Part shown: positions 57,298 to 64,000 of the stretch, piece after piece | Layout: each line of letters starts with the position of its first letter | Numbering within the stretch: the first letter of the stretch is position 1 | Assembly (NCBI RefSeq): GCF_001729485.1 | Contig: NZ_CP017157.1 | Coordinates: forward strand, 4,588,001-4,652,000 | Length of the DNA: 64,000 nt | DNA from: Streptomyces lydicus | GTDB lineage: Bacteria; Actinomycetota; Actinomycetes; Streptomycetales; Streptomycetaceae | Reading direction: 5' to 3' | Notes under the pieces: model-generated | Database searches by the model: none | Told to the model about the DNA's origin: nothing | Seen by the model: only the letters and a program-made list of their open reading frames with translations | Position numbers and translations under genes: made by a program

Positions 57298-57990
57298 ATG
57301 GAATTTCCTCAGGTATCGGAATCGAGTGCCCGCAGCGAATTCCGGGGGTACGGGGTCCGGGGCATCACCGCGGCCGCCGTACTGCTGGCGGCCGGCGCGC
57401 TGAACGTGGCCGCCGAACAGCCGGCCGAGGCCGTGACCGGCGGCACCTGGGACCGGCTGGCCGGGTGCGAGAGCGGAGGGAACTGGCGGATCGATACCGG
57501 GAACGGCTTCTCCGGAGGACTGCAGCTGGCCCACTCCACCTGGCACTCGTTCGGCGGCCGGACGTACGGGACGCGGGCCGCGCACGCCAGCCGGTCACAG
57601 CAAATCCAGGTGGCGGAACGGGTGTTGGCGCGGCAGGGCTGGCACGCGTGGCCGGCCTGCTCGGCCCGGCTCGGGCTCAACGGCACCCCGCGGCACACCT
57701 CCCCCCGGGCCACCGCTCCGCGCCCGGCCCCGCACCGGCACTCCCTCGCACCGGCCCGTGAGCGGCTGCGGCACCCGCAGTTCCACGAGAAGCGGTACAA
57801 GGCACCCCGCCACCGGAACACCGGCCGCACGATCGTCGTGAACGCCGGGGACACCGTGAGCGGAATCGCCGGCGCCCACGGATTCCGCTGGCAGGATTTC
57901 TACCGGGCCAACCGCGAGGTGATCGGCGGGAATCCCGACCTGATTTTCCCCGGCACGCGACTCGCCGTACCGCGCTCCCGCGGAAACTGA
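57298..57990 (+). CDS. Resuscitation-promoting factor-like transglycosylase with C-terminal LysM
   Basis: 230 residues. A signal-peptide-like segment at about 22-45 precedes the Rpf domain (about 47-125): [40 protein letters not shown] with the catalytic Glu in GCESGGNW and the paired Cys in [10 protein letters not shown] Pro/Arg/His-rich linker follows, then LysM at about 178-225 ([46 protein letters not shown]). It cleaves peptidoglycan glycan strands during germination or regrowth and binds the wall with LysM. It is a single gene with a long leader and a strong terminator. Confidence 0.95.
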   Translation: MEFPQVSESSARSEFRGYGVRGITAAAVLLAAGALNVAAEQPAEAVTGGTWDRLAGCESGGNWRIDTGNGFSGGLQLAHSTWHSFGGRTYGTRAAHASRSQQIQVAERVLARQGWHAWPACSARLGLNGTPRHTSPRATAPRPAPHRHSLAPARERLRHPQFHEKRYKAPRHRNTGRTIVVNAGDTVSGIAGAHGFRWQDFYRANREVIGGNPDLIFPGTRLAVPRSRGN

Positions 57991-58053
57991 ATGCCGGAGT
58001 GACGCCGGCCGCGCGCACGAGGGAATTCCCGAGTGCTGCGTGAACGAGGGTTA

Positions 58054-58085
58054 GCAGGCCGTCCGTGGCGCCGCGGACGGCCTGC
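58054..58085. terminator. Bidirectional terminator between Rpf and CBS genes
   Basis: Perfect 12-base arms GCAGGCCGTCCG and CGGACGGCCTGC with an 8-base loop, between convergent stops at 57990 and 58119. Confidence 0.85.
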
Positions 58086-58118
58086 CCGGGTTCCTCGTGC
58101 CGGCGGGGGTGCGGCGCC

Positions 58119-58553
58119 CTAAGCCGTCGCGTACACGCGTGTCGCGAACTCCGCGATCTGCCGGTCGCTGAGGTTCTTGGCGAGGTTGGCCTCGGTGATC
58201 ATGCCGACCAGGCGGTGGCCGTTCTTCACATCGATCACCGGCAGGCGCTTGATGTGGTGGCTCTCCATCGTTTCCAGAACATCGGCGGCGTCCGCCTCGG
58301 CGTCGATCCAGTGCAGCTCCCCGCCCAGGGAACCGGCCTGGACGGTCGCCGGCTCGATGCCTTCGGCACAGCAGGTGACGACGATGTCGCGATCGGTGAT
58401 CATGCCCATGAGCTTGTTGTTGTCACCGCAAATGGGGAGGGCTCCCACATCGAGATCGCGCATCATCCTGGCCGCGTCCTGAAGCGATTCATGGGCCCCC
58501 ACGCAGCGCACTCCGCCGGTCATGATGTCGCGGGCTTGCAGTTTGCCGGCCAT
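58119..58553 (-). CDS. CBS-domain protein
   Basis: 144 residues from ATG 58553. An ATG 12 bases upstream overlaps the GGGAGG ribosome site, so 58553 is the real start. Two CBS units lie at about 8-60 (RDIMTGGVRCVGAHESLQDAARMMRDLDVGALPICGDNNKLMGMITDRDIV) and 72-135 (DVLETMESHHIKRLPVIDVKNGHRLVGMITEANLAKNLSD). Such tandem pairs bind adenosine nucleotides and sense energy state. Stand-alone CBS proteins of this type are common in Streptomyces and their partners are unknown. Confidence 0.95.
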   Translation of the reverse strand: MAGKLQARDIMTGGVRCVGAHESLQDAARMMRDLDVGALPICGDNNKLMGMITDRDIVVTCCAEGIEPATVQAGSLGGELHWIDAEADAADVLETMESHHIKRLPVIDVKNGHRLVGMITEANLAKNLSDRQIAEFATRVYATA

Positions 58554-58700
58554 GGTTCCTCCCATATCAGGAGCGTTGTTGCCTCGCCTTCGATGACATC
58601 ACGAATGGGTCCACGACGCTTCCCGGGACCCACCCGGACCAGCGATGTTCGACGACCGCCGGACCCGGCGCGGCCCGCGGGCGTAGGGTCGGCCAGCGTG

Positions 58701-60725
58701 ATGGCGAATCCCTTCTTCGAGCCGAGCGATCTGCCCTACGCACTGCCGCCCTTCGCCCGGATCCGGCACGAGCACTATCTGCCGGCTTTCGAGCGCGGGA
58801 TGGCCGAACAGCGGGAGGAGATCGCGGCGATCGGCAGCCGCACCGCGCCCCCCACGTTCGAGAACACCGTGGAGGCGCTGGAGCGCAGCGGCGCGGTGCT
58901 GGGCCGGGTGCGCCGGGTGTTCTTCAACAAGACCGCGTCGGACACCGACGACGCGCTCCAGGAACTGGAGACGGAACTCGCTCCCCGGCTGGCCGCGCAC
59001 GACGACGCGCTGCTGCTCGACCCGGCGCTGTTCGCCCGGCTCGACGCGCTGTACGAGGCGCGCGAGGACCTCGCCCTCGGCCCGGAGCAGGTGCGGGTGC
59101 TGGAGCGGCACCACACCCTGCGGGTGCGGGCCGGGGCGCGGCTCGCACCCGGCCAGCAGCGGCGGCTGCGCGAGCTGAACGCCGAGATCGCCGCGCGGTG
59201 CGCCGAGTTCCGGCGCAACCTGCGCAGCGCCACGGCGGAGGCCGCGCTGGTGCTGGAGCACGCCGCGGAACTGGCCGGACTGCCGGACGACCAGGTGGCG
59301 GCGGCCGCCGAGAACGCGCGGGCGCTCGGCCACCCCGGCGGGTTCGTGCTGAGTCTGAAGAACTTCACCGGCCAGACCGAGCTCGCCACGCTCGACGATC
59401 CCGCGCTGCGCGAGCGGCTGCTCGCCGCGTCGCTCGGGCGGGGCGTGGAGTGCAACGGCCCGGTCGCCGTCGCGCTGGCGCGGCTGCGCGCCGAGCGTGC
59501 CGCGCTGCTCGGGTACCCCAGCCATGCCGCCTGGGAGGTCGCCGACCGCACCGCCGGCACCACCGGGGCCGTGGAGGAGATGTTCGGCCGGCTGGCCGGC
59601 CCCGCCGTCGCCAACGCCGTGCGCGAGGGTGCCGTCCTCGCGCAGGCGGCGGGCGTCGCGGAGATCGGCGCGGCCGACTGGCAGTACTACGCCGAGCGGG
59701 TCCGCAAGGAGCGCTTCGACCTCGACGCGGCCGCGCTGCGGCCGTACCTGGAGTTGGAGACCGTGCTGCGCGACGGGGTCTTCCACGCCGCCAACCTGGT
59801 CTACGGGCTCACCTTCACCGAGCGGCCCGACCTGGTGGCGTACCACCCGGACGCCCGGGTCTTCGAGGTCCGCGAGGAGGACGGCAGCGCGCTCGGCCTC
59901 TACATCGGCGACTTCCACGCCCGGCCGTCCAAGCGCGGTGGCGCCTGGGAGAACGAGCTGGTGCAGCAGTCGCATCTGCTCGGCCACCGGCCGGTGGTGG
60001 TCAACAACCTGAACGTCGCCCGGCCGCCCGCGGGCGAGCCGGTCCTGCTGACCTGGCGTGAGGTCGGCACGCTGTTCCACGAGTTCGGACATGCGCTGCA
60101 CGCCCTGTTCTCCGACGTCCGCTACCCACTGCTGGCCGGCACCGAGGTGCCGCGCGACTTCGTGGAATTCCCCTCCCAGGTCAACGAGATGTGGGCGGAG
60201 CAGCCCGAGATCCTGGCGCACTACGCCCGGCACCACGTCACCGGCGAGCCGATGCCCCCGGACCTGCCGGGCAGGCTGCGCGAGGCGGAGAGCTTCGGGG
60301 CCGGGTTCCGGGTGGTGGAGCACCAGGCCGCCGCCGTACTGGACTGGTCCTGGCACTCGCTGCCCGCGGACGGCGACCTGCCGGACGAGGGGGACGCCGA
60401 GGCGTTCGAGGCCGCCGCGCTGGAGCGGTGGGGCCTCGCCCTGCCCGCGATCCCGCCGCGCTACCGCACCGGCTACTTCGCCCACGTCTTCGGCGGCGGC
60501 TATGCGGCCGGCTACTACGGCTACCGGTGGGCGGAGGTCCTGGACGCCGACACCGTGCGGTGGTTCCGGGAGAACGGCCGGACGGTCCGCGAGAGCGGAG
60601 AGATCTTCCGCCGGGAACTGCTCGGCCGGGGCGGCAGCGTCGACCCGATGGCGGCGTTCCGCGCGGTGGTGGGCCGCGATCCGGAGATCGGTCCGCTGCT
60701 CGCCCGGCACGGCCTCGACGGGTGA
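58701..60725 (+). CDS. dcp: M3-family oligopeptidase/peptidyl-dipeptidase (Dcp-like)
   Basis: 674 residues, usual for Dcp/oligopeptidase A. The zinc motif is FHEFGHALH with ligands His460, His464 and catalytic Glu461, and a downstream Glu ligand lies in VNEMWAEQPEIL. Other M3 features are LKNFTGQTELATLDDPALRERLL, NNLNVARP and FAHVFGGGYAAGYYGYRWAEVLDAD. It is cytoplasmic and trims short peptides, releasing dipeptides or larger fragments. A -10-like TAGGGT (58684-58689) suggests a leaderless start at GTG 58698 or ATG 58701. Confidence 0.95.
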   Translation: MANPFFEPSDLPYALPPFARIRHEHYLPAFERGMAEQREEIAAIGSRTAPPTFENTVEALERSGAVLGRVRRVFFNKTASDTDDALQELETELAPRLAAHDDALLLDPALFARLDALYEAREDLALGPEQVRVLERHHTLRVRAGARLAPGQQRRLRELNAEIAARCAEFRRNLRSATAEAALVLEHAAELAGLPDDQVAAAAENARALGHPGGFVLSLKNFTGQTELATLDDPALRERLLAASLGRGVECNGPVAVALARLRAERAALLGYPSHAAWEVADRTAGTTGAVEEMFGRLAGPAVANAVREGAVLAQAAGVAEIGAADWQYYAERVRKERFDLDAAALRPYLELETVLRDGVFHAANLVYGLTFTERPDLVAYHPDARVFEVREEDGSALGLYIGDFHARPSKRGGAWENELVQQSHLLGHRPVVVNNLNVARPPAGEPVLLTWREVGTLFHEFGHALHALFSDVRYPLLAGTEVPRDFVEFPSQVNEMWAEQPEILAHYARHHVTGEPMPPDLPGRLREAESFGAGFRVVEHQAAAVLDWSWHSLPADGDLPDEGDAEAFEAAALERWGLALPAIPPRYRTGYFAHVFGGGYAAGYYGYRWAEVLDADTVRWFRENGRTVRESGEIFRRELLGRGGSVDPMAAFRAVVGRDPEIGPLLARHGLDG

Positions 60726-60750
60726 GCTGAGCCGGGCCGCCGTCCCCCGG

Positions 60751-61368
60751 CTAGCAGGCCACGAACCGGCCCTGCGGCTCGCCCCGGAGGCGGCCGGCCG
60801 GCAGCTTGCGGCCGAAGGCGACCAGCAGCAGGTCCGCTCCGGCGCCGGTCAGCGGGGTGCCGGTGCCGAAGGTCCAGTCGAGGTCGGTGGCCCGGAGCTG
60901 GACGCCGTCGAGGTCGGCGCCGAAGAAGCGGGCGGACCTGGCGGTGACGTGCTCCAGGAGGACGCGCAGCCGGTCCTCGGGGACGCGACGGTCGTGGCCG
61001 AGCGCCACGGTGATGTCGAGGCCGTGGACCACGTCGTGGCCGAGCGCGGAGGCGAGCCCGCCGACCGGCGGCGTCCACGGGTGGTGGGCGTTGTCCCGGA
61101 GGAAGGCGGCGAGTTGGCGCGGTGACGCGGTGGCCACGTCCCTGCGGGCGAGCCGGTCGGTCATCCTGTGCAGGCTGCCGCCCGCCTTGACGAGTTCGGC
61201 GGCCACCTTGGGGAACGAGTAGCGGAAACCCATCGACATGTGGGCCGCCACCTCCCGCACCCGCCAGCCCGCGCAGAGCGTCGGGGCATCCCACTGCTCG
61301 TCGGGGAGAGCGTCCAACAGGTCTGCCAGTTCGCGGCGTTCGGCCGCGATCGCCGTTCCGAGGTCCAT
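60751..61368 (-). CDS. Maleylpyruvate isomerase-family mycothiol-dependent enzyme
   Basis: 205 residues from ATG 61368 (MDLGTAIAAERRELADLL); an in-frame ATG at 61416 is an alternative. DAPTLCAGWRVREVAAHMSMGFRYSFPKVAAELVKAGGS and ALGHDVVHGLDITVALGHDRRVPEDRLRVLLEH carry the His/Glu metal site of the MDMPI N-terminal fold. Relatives isomerise maleylpyruvate with mycothiol, but most Streptomyces members act on unknown substrates. It is divergent from a LysR-type regulator gene (96-bp gap) that may control it. Confidence 0.9.
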   Translation of the reverse strand: MDLGTAIAAERRELADLLDALPDEQWDAPTLCAGWRVREVAAHMSMGFRYSFPKVAAELVKAGGSLHRMTDRLARRDVATASPRQLAAFLRDNAHHPWTPPVGGLASALGHDVVHGLDITVALGHDRRVPEDRLRVLLEHVTARSARFFGADLDGVQLRATDLDWTFGTGTPLTGAGADLLLVAFGRKLPAGRLRGEPQGRFVAC

Positions 61369-61464
61369 GGCTCCAATGATCTTTTCCCCGTTGCCATAAG
61401 TCCAAGAGCGGGTCATTCTCCTTGCCAGCAGCGTTGGTTATGGGTACGGCCTAGGATTCCCGTC

Positions 61465-62412
61465 ATGGAACTCCGGCAACTGCGGTACTTCGTCACGGTG
61501 GTGGAAGAGGCGAGTTTCACCCGCGCCGCGGCCCGGCTGCATGTGGCCCAGCCGGGGGTGAGCGCCCAGATCCGGCAGCTGGAACGGGAGCTCGGCCAGC
61601 CGCTGCTGGACCGCTCCGGCCGCTCGGTGTCGGTGACGGAGGTGGGCGAGGCCGTGCTCGGGTACGCCCGGACCGCGCTCGCCGCTGTCGAGGGAATCCG
61701 GCTGACCGTGGACGAGTTCACCGGGCTGCTCCGCGGCCGGGTCGCGCTCGGGCTGGTCTCGGGGGCCGCCATCGGCGCCTTCGGCGTACCCGCCCTGCTG
61801 GCCGATTTCCACGACGACCACCCTCAGGTGGAGATCTCGCTCACCGAGGACACCTCGGAGCGGATGCTCGCCGCGCTGTGCGACGGCGCGCTCGACATCG
61901 CCGTGATCGGACTGGCCGAGGAGGAGCCCGTGCCGGGCGTCTCGCTGCAGGTCGTGATCGACGTACCGCTCGTCGCCGCGGTCGCACCGGACGATCCCCT
62001 GCTCGCTCCCCCGGGCCGGACCGACATCCCGCTGGCCGCGCTCGGCGACCGCCCGCTGATCAGCCTGCCGCGCGGGACCGGCCTGCGCGGGGTCCTCGAA
62101 CGCGCCTGCGCGCAGGCCGGCATCCGGCCCCGGATCGCCTTCGAGGCGGCCGCCCCGCCCGTCCTCGCGCAGCTCGCCGCGCGCGGTCTGGGCGTCGCGG
62201 TGCTGCCGGCGCTGCCGGAGGAGGCGGCGGCCGGCCTCGGGCTGCGGACGCTGACGCTCACCGGGCCGCAGCCGCGCGGCCGGATCGCGCTGGCGTGGCG
62301 GACGGAGGGGCCGGCCGGCCCGGCGGCCAGGGCGCTGCTCGACCGGTTGCGGGCCGCGCTTCCCGCGCCGGGCGGCAGCGGGCCGCGGGATCACCAGGCC
62401 GCGGGGGCGTAG
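61465..62412 (+). CDS. LysR-family transcriptional regulator
   Basis: 315 residues. ATG 61465 lies 7 bases after a -10-like TAGGAT (61452-61457), so it is probably leaderless. The helix-turn-helix is MELRQLRYFVTVVEEASFTRAAARLHVAQPGVSAQIRQLERELGQPLLDRSGRS. The effector domain follows with VALGLVSGAAIGAFGVPALLADFHDDHPQVEISLTEDTS. It is divergent from the MPI-like gene. Its last 22 bases overlap the 3' end of the convergent SDR gene. Confidence 0.94.
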   Translation: MELRQLRYFVTVVEEASFTRAAARLHVAQPGVSAQIRQLERELGQPLLDRSGRSVSVTEVGEAVLGYARTALAAVEGIRLTVDEFTGLLRGRVALGLVSGAAIGAFGVPALLADFHDDHPQVEISLTEDTSERMLAALCDGALDIAVIGLAEEEPVPGVSLQVVIDVPLVAAVAPDDPLLAPPGRTDIPLAALGDRPLISLPRGTGLRGVLERACAQAGIRPRIAFEAAAPPVLAQLAARGLGVAVLPALPEEAAAGLGLRTLTLTGPQPRGRIALAWRTEGPAGPAARALLDRLRAALPAPGGSGPRDHQAAGA

Positions 62413-63854
62413 TCCTTCAGGAAGCAGCCGTGGAGGTCCTCGCCCAGTTCACCGCGGACGATCGGGTCGTAGACCCGGGCGGCGCCGTCGACCAGGTCGA
62501 GCGGGGCGTGGAAGCCGTCCTCGGCCAGCCGCATCTTGTCGGGGTGCGGGCGCTCGTCGGTGATCCAGCCGGTGTCGACGGCGGTCATCAGGATGCCGTC
62601 CGTCTCCAGCATCTCGCTGGCGCTGGTGCGGGTGAGCATGTTGAGGGCGGCCTTGGCCATGTTGGTGTGCGGATGGCCGGCGCCCTTGTAGCCGCGGCTG
62701 AACTGGCCCTCCATCGCGGAGACGTTCACCACGTACTTACGGCGCGCTGCGGACGCGGCCATGGCCGGGCGCAACTTGCTGACCAGCAGGAACGGCGCGG
62801 TCATGTTGCACAGCTGGACCTCCAGGAGCTCGACCGGGTCGACCTCGTCGACCTTCTGGATCCAGCTGTTGGTCGCGTGCAGGTCCGGGACCAGCCCGCC
62901 GGCGTCGATCGCGGTACCCGCCTCGATCCGGGCCGGCGAGGCGGAACCGGTGGTCAGGGCGAGCGCGGTGACGTCCTCGGCGCTGAGCGCACCGCCGGCG
63001 GCGGTCGTGGCGGCGGGCAGGGCCGCCGGGGCGCCGCTGCCGAAGTGGCCGAGGACGAGGGAGGCGGGCAGTTCACCGGCGGGCAGCGGCGCGGACTCGG
63101 CGGCCACCAGCTGGCCGTACGCCTCGGGTGAGCGACGGACGGTCTGCGCGGCGTTGTTGATCAGGATGTCCAGCGGGCCCTCCGCGCTCACCGCGTCGGC
63201 GAGGCCGAGGACCTGGGCCGGGTCCCGCAGGTCGATTCCGACGATCTTCAGCCGGTGCAGCCACTCCGCGCTGTCCGGCATCGCCGTGAAGCGGCGGATC
63301 GCGTCATGGGGGAAGCGGGTGGTGATCGTGGTGTGCGCACCGTCGCGCAGCAGCCGGAGCGCGATGTACATGCCGATCTTCGCCCGGCCGCCGGTGAGCA
63401 GCGCGCGTCTGCCGGTGAGGTCGGTACGGGCGTCCCGGCGGGCCCGGTTCTCCTTGGCGCAGGTCCGGCACAGCTGGTGGTAGAAGGCGTCGACCTCGGT
63501 GTAGCGGCTCTTGCAGACGTAGCAGGACCGGGGGCGCTGGAGGATTCCGGCGATCTCGGAGGTCGTGGAGCTGGTGAGGGCCCGGCCCTGGGTCTCGTCG
63601 TCGATCCGGTCGGCCGCCCCGGTGGCGGTCGCCTCGGTCACGGCCTTGTCGTTGGCGGTCTTCGCGGCCCGGCGTTCGTGCCGCCGGCGCGCCTTGACCT
63701 TGCGGTAGATGCCGGCGGTGGCCCGCCGTATGGTGACCGCGTCGGGGTGGTCGAGCGGCAGCGCGTCCAGTTCCTGGAGCACGCTCAGGCAGACCGCCAT
63801 CCGCTCCGAGTCGATACCCGTGCCTTCGGCCCGGCCTGTTTCGGTCACCGTCAT
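62391..63854 (-). CDS. SDR-fold protein with an N-terminal helical/Cys domain and no catalytic Tyr
   Basis: 487 residues, ATG 63854 preceded by AGGAAAG. The N-terminal 150 residues contain a basic helical stretch (IYRKVKARRRHERRAAKTAND) and a CYVCKSRYTEVDAFYHQLCRTC four-Cys zinc-ribbon-like motif, followed by a Rossmann domain with LLTGGRAKIGMYIALRLLRDG (GxxxGxG) and NNAAQTVRR. In place of Y-x-x-x-K the active-site helix reads HTNMAKAALNMLT, with Thr where Tyr is expected, while VNVSAMEGQF keeps the Ser. The oxidoreductase chemistry is therefore doubtful. It may be a binding or regulatory SDR. Confidence 0.9.
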   Translation of the reverse strand: MTVTETGRAEGTGIDSERMAVCLSVLQELDALPLDHPDAVTIRRATAGIYRKVKARRRHERRAAKTANDKAVTEATATGAADRIDDETQGRALTSSTTSEIAGILQRPRSCYVCKSRYTEVDAFYHQLCRTCAKENRARRDARTDLTGRRALLTGGRAKIGMYIALRLLRDGAHTTITTRFPHDAIRRFTAMPDSAEWLHRLKIVGIDLRDPAQVLGLADAVSAEGPLDILINNAAQTVRRSPEAYGQLVAAESAPLPAGELPASLVLGHFGSGAPAALPAATTAAGGALSAEDVTALALTTGSASPARIEAGTAIDAGGLVPDLHATNSWIQKVDEVDPVELLEVQLCNMTAPFLLVSKLRPAMAASAARRKYVVNVSAMEGQFSRGYKGAGHPHTNMAKAALNMLTRTSASEMLETDGILMTAVDTGWITDERPHPDKMRLAEDGFHAPLDLVDGAARVYDPIVRGELGEDLHGCFLKDYAPAAW

Positions 63855-64000
63855 CGCCGCTGCCGCTTTCCTGGTTTCGTGTGCTGGTCGCACTTTCGTA
63901 CGAGCTTCGGCGGAACTGTACGTAAGCGGCGGCGGGTCAGCCAAACCGGGGCGGGGCCCGGTGCTGTCCGCACCGGGCCCCGCCGCCTGTCGTGGCAACC

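Noticed and set aside
1..64000. tRNA, rRNA, CRISPR arrays, insertion sequences, integrase or prophage genes
   Set aside because: Looked for tRNA arms, regularly spaced repeats, transposase or integrase motifs and attachment-site repeats. None was found by eye. A tRNAscan-SE and ISfinder run would settle this.

Overview
The window is high-GC actinobacterial chromosome, almost certainly Streptomyces. The evidence is the strong G/C third-position bias, GTG starts and ATGA-type overlaps, a short chaplin, a resuscitation-promoting factor with LysM, a sugar ABC importer with no dedicated ATPase, vanillate-decarboxylase-type vdcBCD genes and two rare in-frame TTA (bldA-type) codons. I see no rRNA, tRNA, CRISPR array, insertion sequence or prophage. 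It reads as arm or accessory-rich chromosome made of many small, mostly locally regulated units.

Layout. 1-5.8 kb: a truncated phosphotransferase, a dienelactone hydrolase, a two-component system with a secreted helical protein and a small lipoprotein, and a YqcI/YcgG protein. 5.8-9.4 kb: a PadR-regulated MacB/FtsX-like ABC exporter operon. 9.5-16.4 kb: an alpha-glucoside uptake locus (solute-binding protein, GH13 glucosidase, lipoprotein binding protein, two permeases), in which the first permease carries a large inserted beta domain. 16.5-22.4 kb: vdcDCB (non-oxidative aromatic acid decarboxylase plus flavin prenyltransferase), a divergent AraC regulator and a FUSC membrane protein. 22.5-30.5 kb: PhzF/LysR pair, a small TTA-containing ORF in a perfect inverted repeat, a CAP protein, an alpha/beta hydrolase, a quinone oxidoreductase, an old yellow enzyme, a MarR regulator with a tandem 17-bp operator, and a ferredoxin-metallo-beta-lactamase fusion with a TTA codon. 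30.6-39.1 kb: two FAD oxygenases with a TetR regulator, an AMIN-like secreted protein, alkB with a LexA-like box, a xenobiotic acetyltransferase, a TPR protein and RNase HI with a Cys-rich tail. 39.3-47.9 kb: hydrolase, AIM24, aldo/keto reductase, VOC proteins, chaplin, DoxX, DinB, a short second-type Rho factor and a methyltransferase. 48-54.9 kb: SRPBCC/hydrolase/TetR unit with an 18-bp palindrome, a possible aerolysin-like secreted protein, a permuted NlpC/P60 protein, an L,D-transpeptidase, DinB, a phosphoesterase and an SDR. 55-64 kb: a three-gene sigma-factor operon, an Rpf-like protein, a CBS protein, an M3 peptidase, an MPI-like protein, a LysR regulator and a degenerate SDR with an N-terminal Cys cluster.

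How the genes work together. Many units are a regulator plus a divergent target: PadR/ABC exporter, AraC/vdcBCD, LysR/PhzF, MarR/OYE, TetR/FAD monooxygenase and TetR/hydrolase. Several of these have visible operator-like repeats between the genes. Cell-envelope functions recur (chaplin, Rpf, CAP, L,D-transpeptidase, permuted NlpC/P60), as do small-molecule detoxification functions. Convergent gene ends are usually closed by strong GC hairpins. The items I would look at first are the permease with an inserted domain (14166-15569), the secreted beta-rich protein (50092-50775), the short Rho (45549-46718), the sigma trio (55069-56545) and the TTA-containing small ORF (24450-24677).
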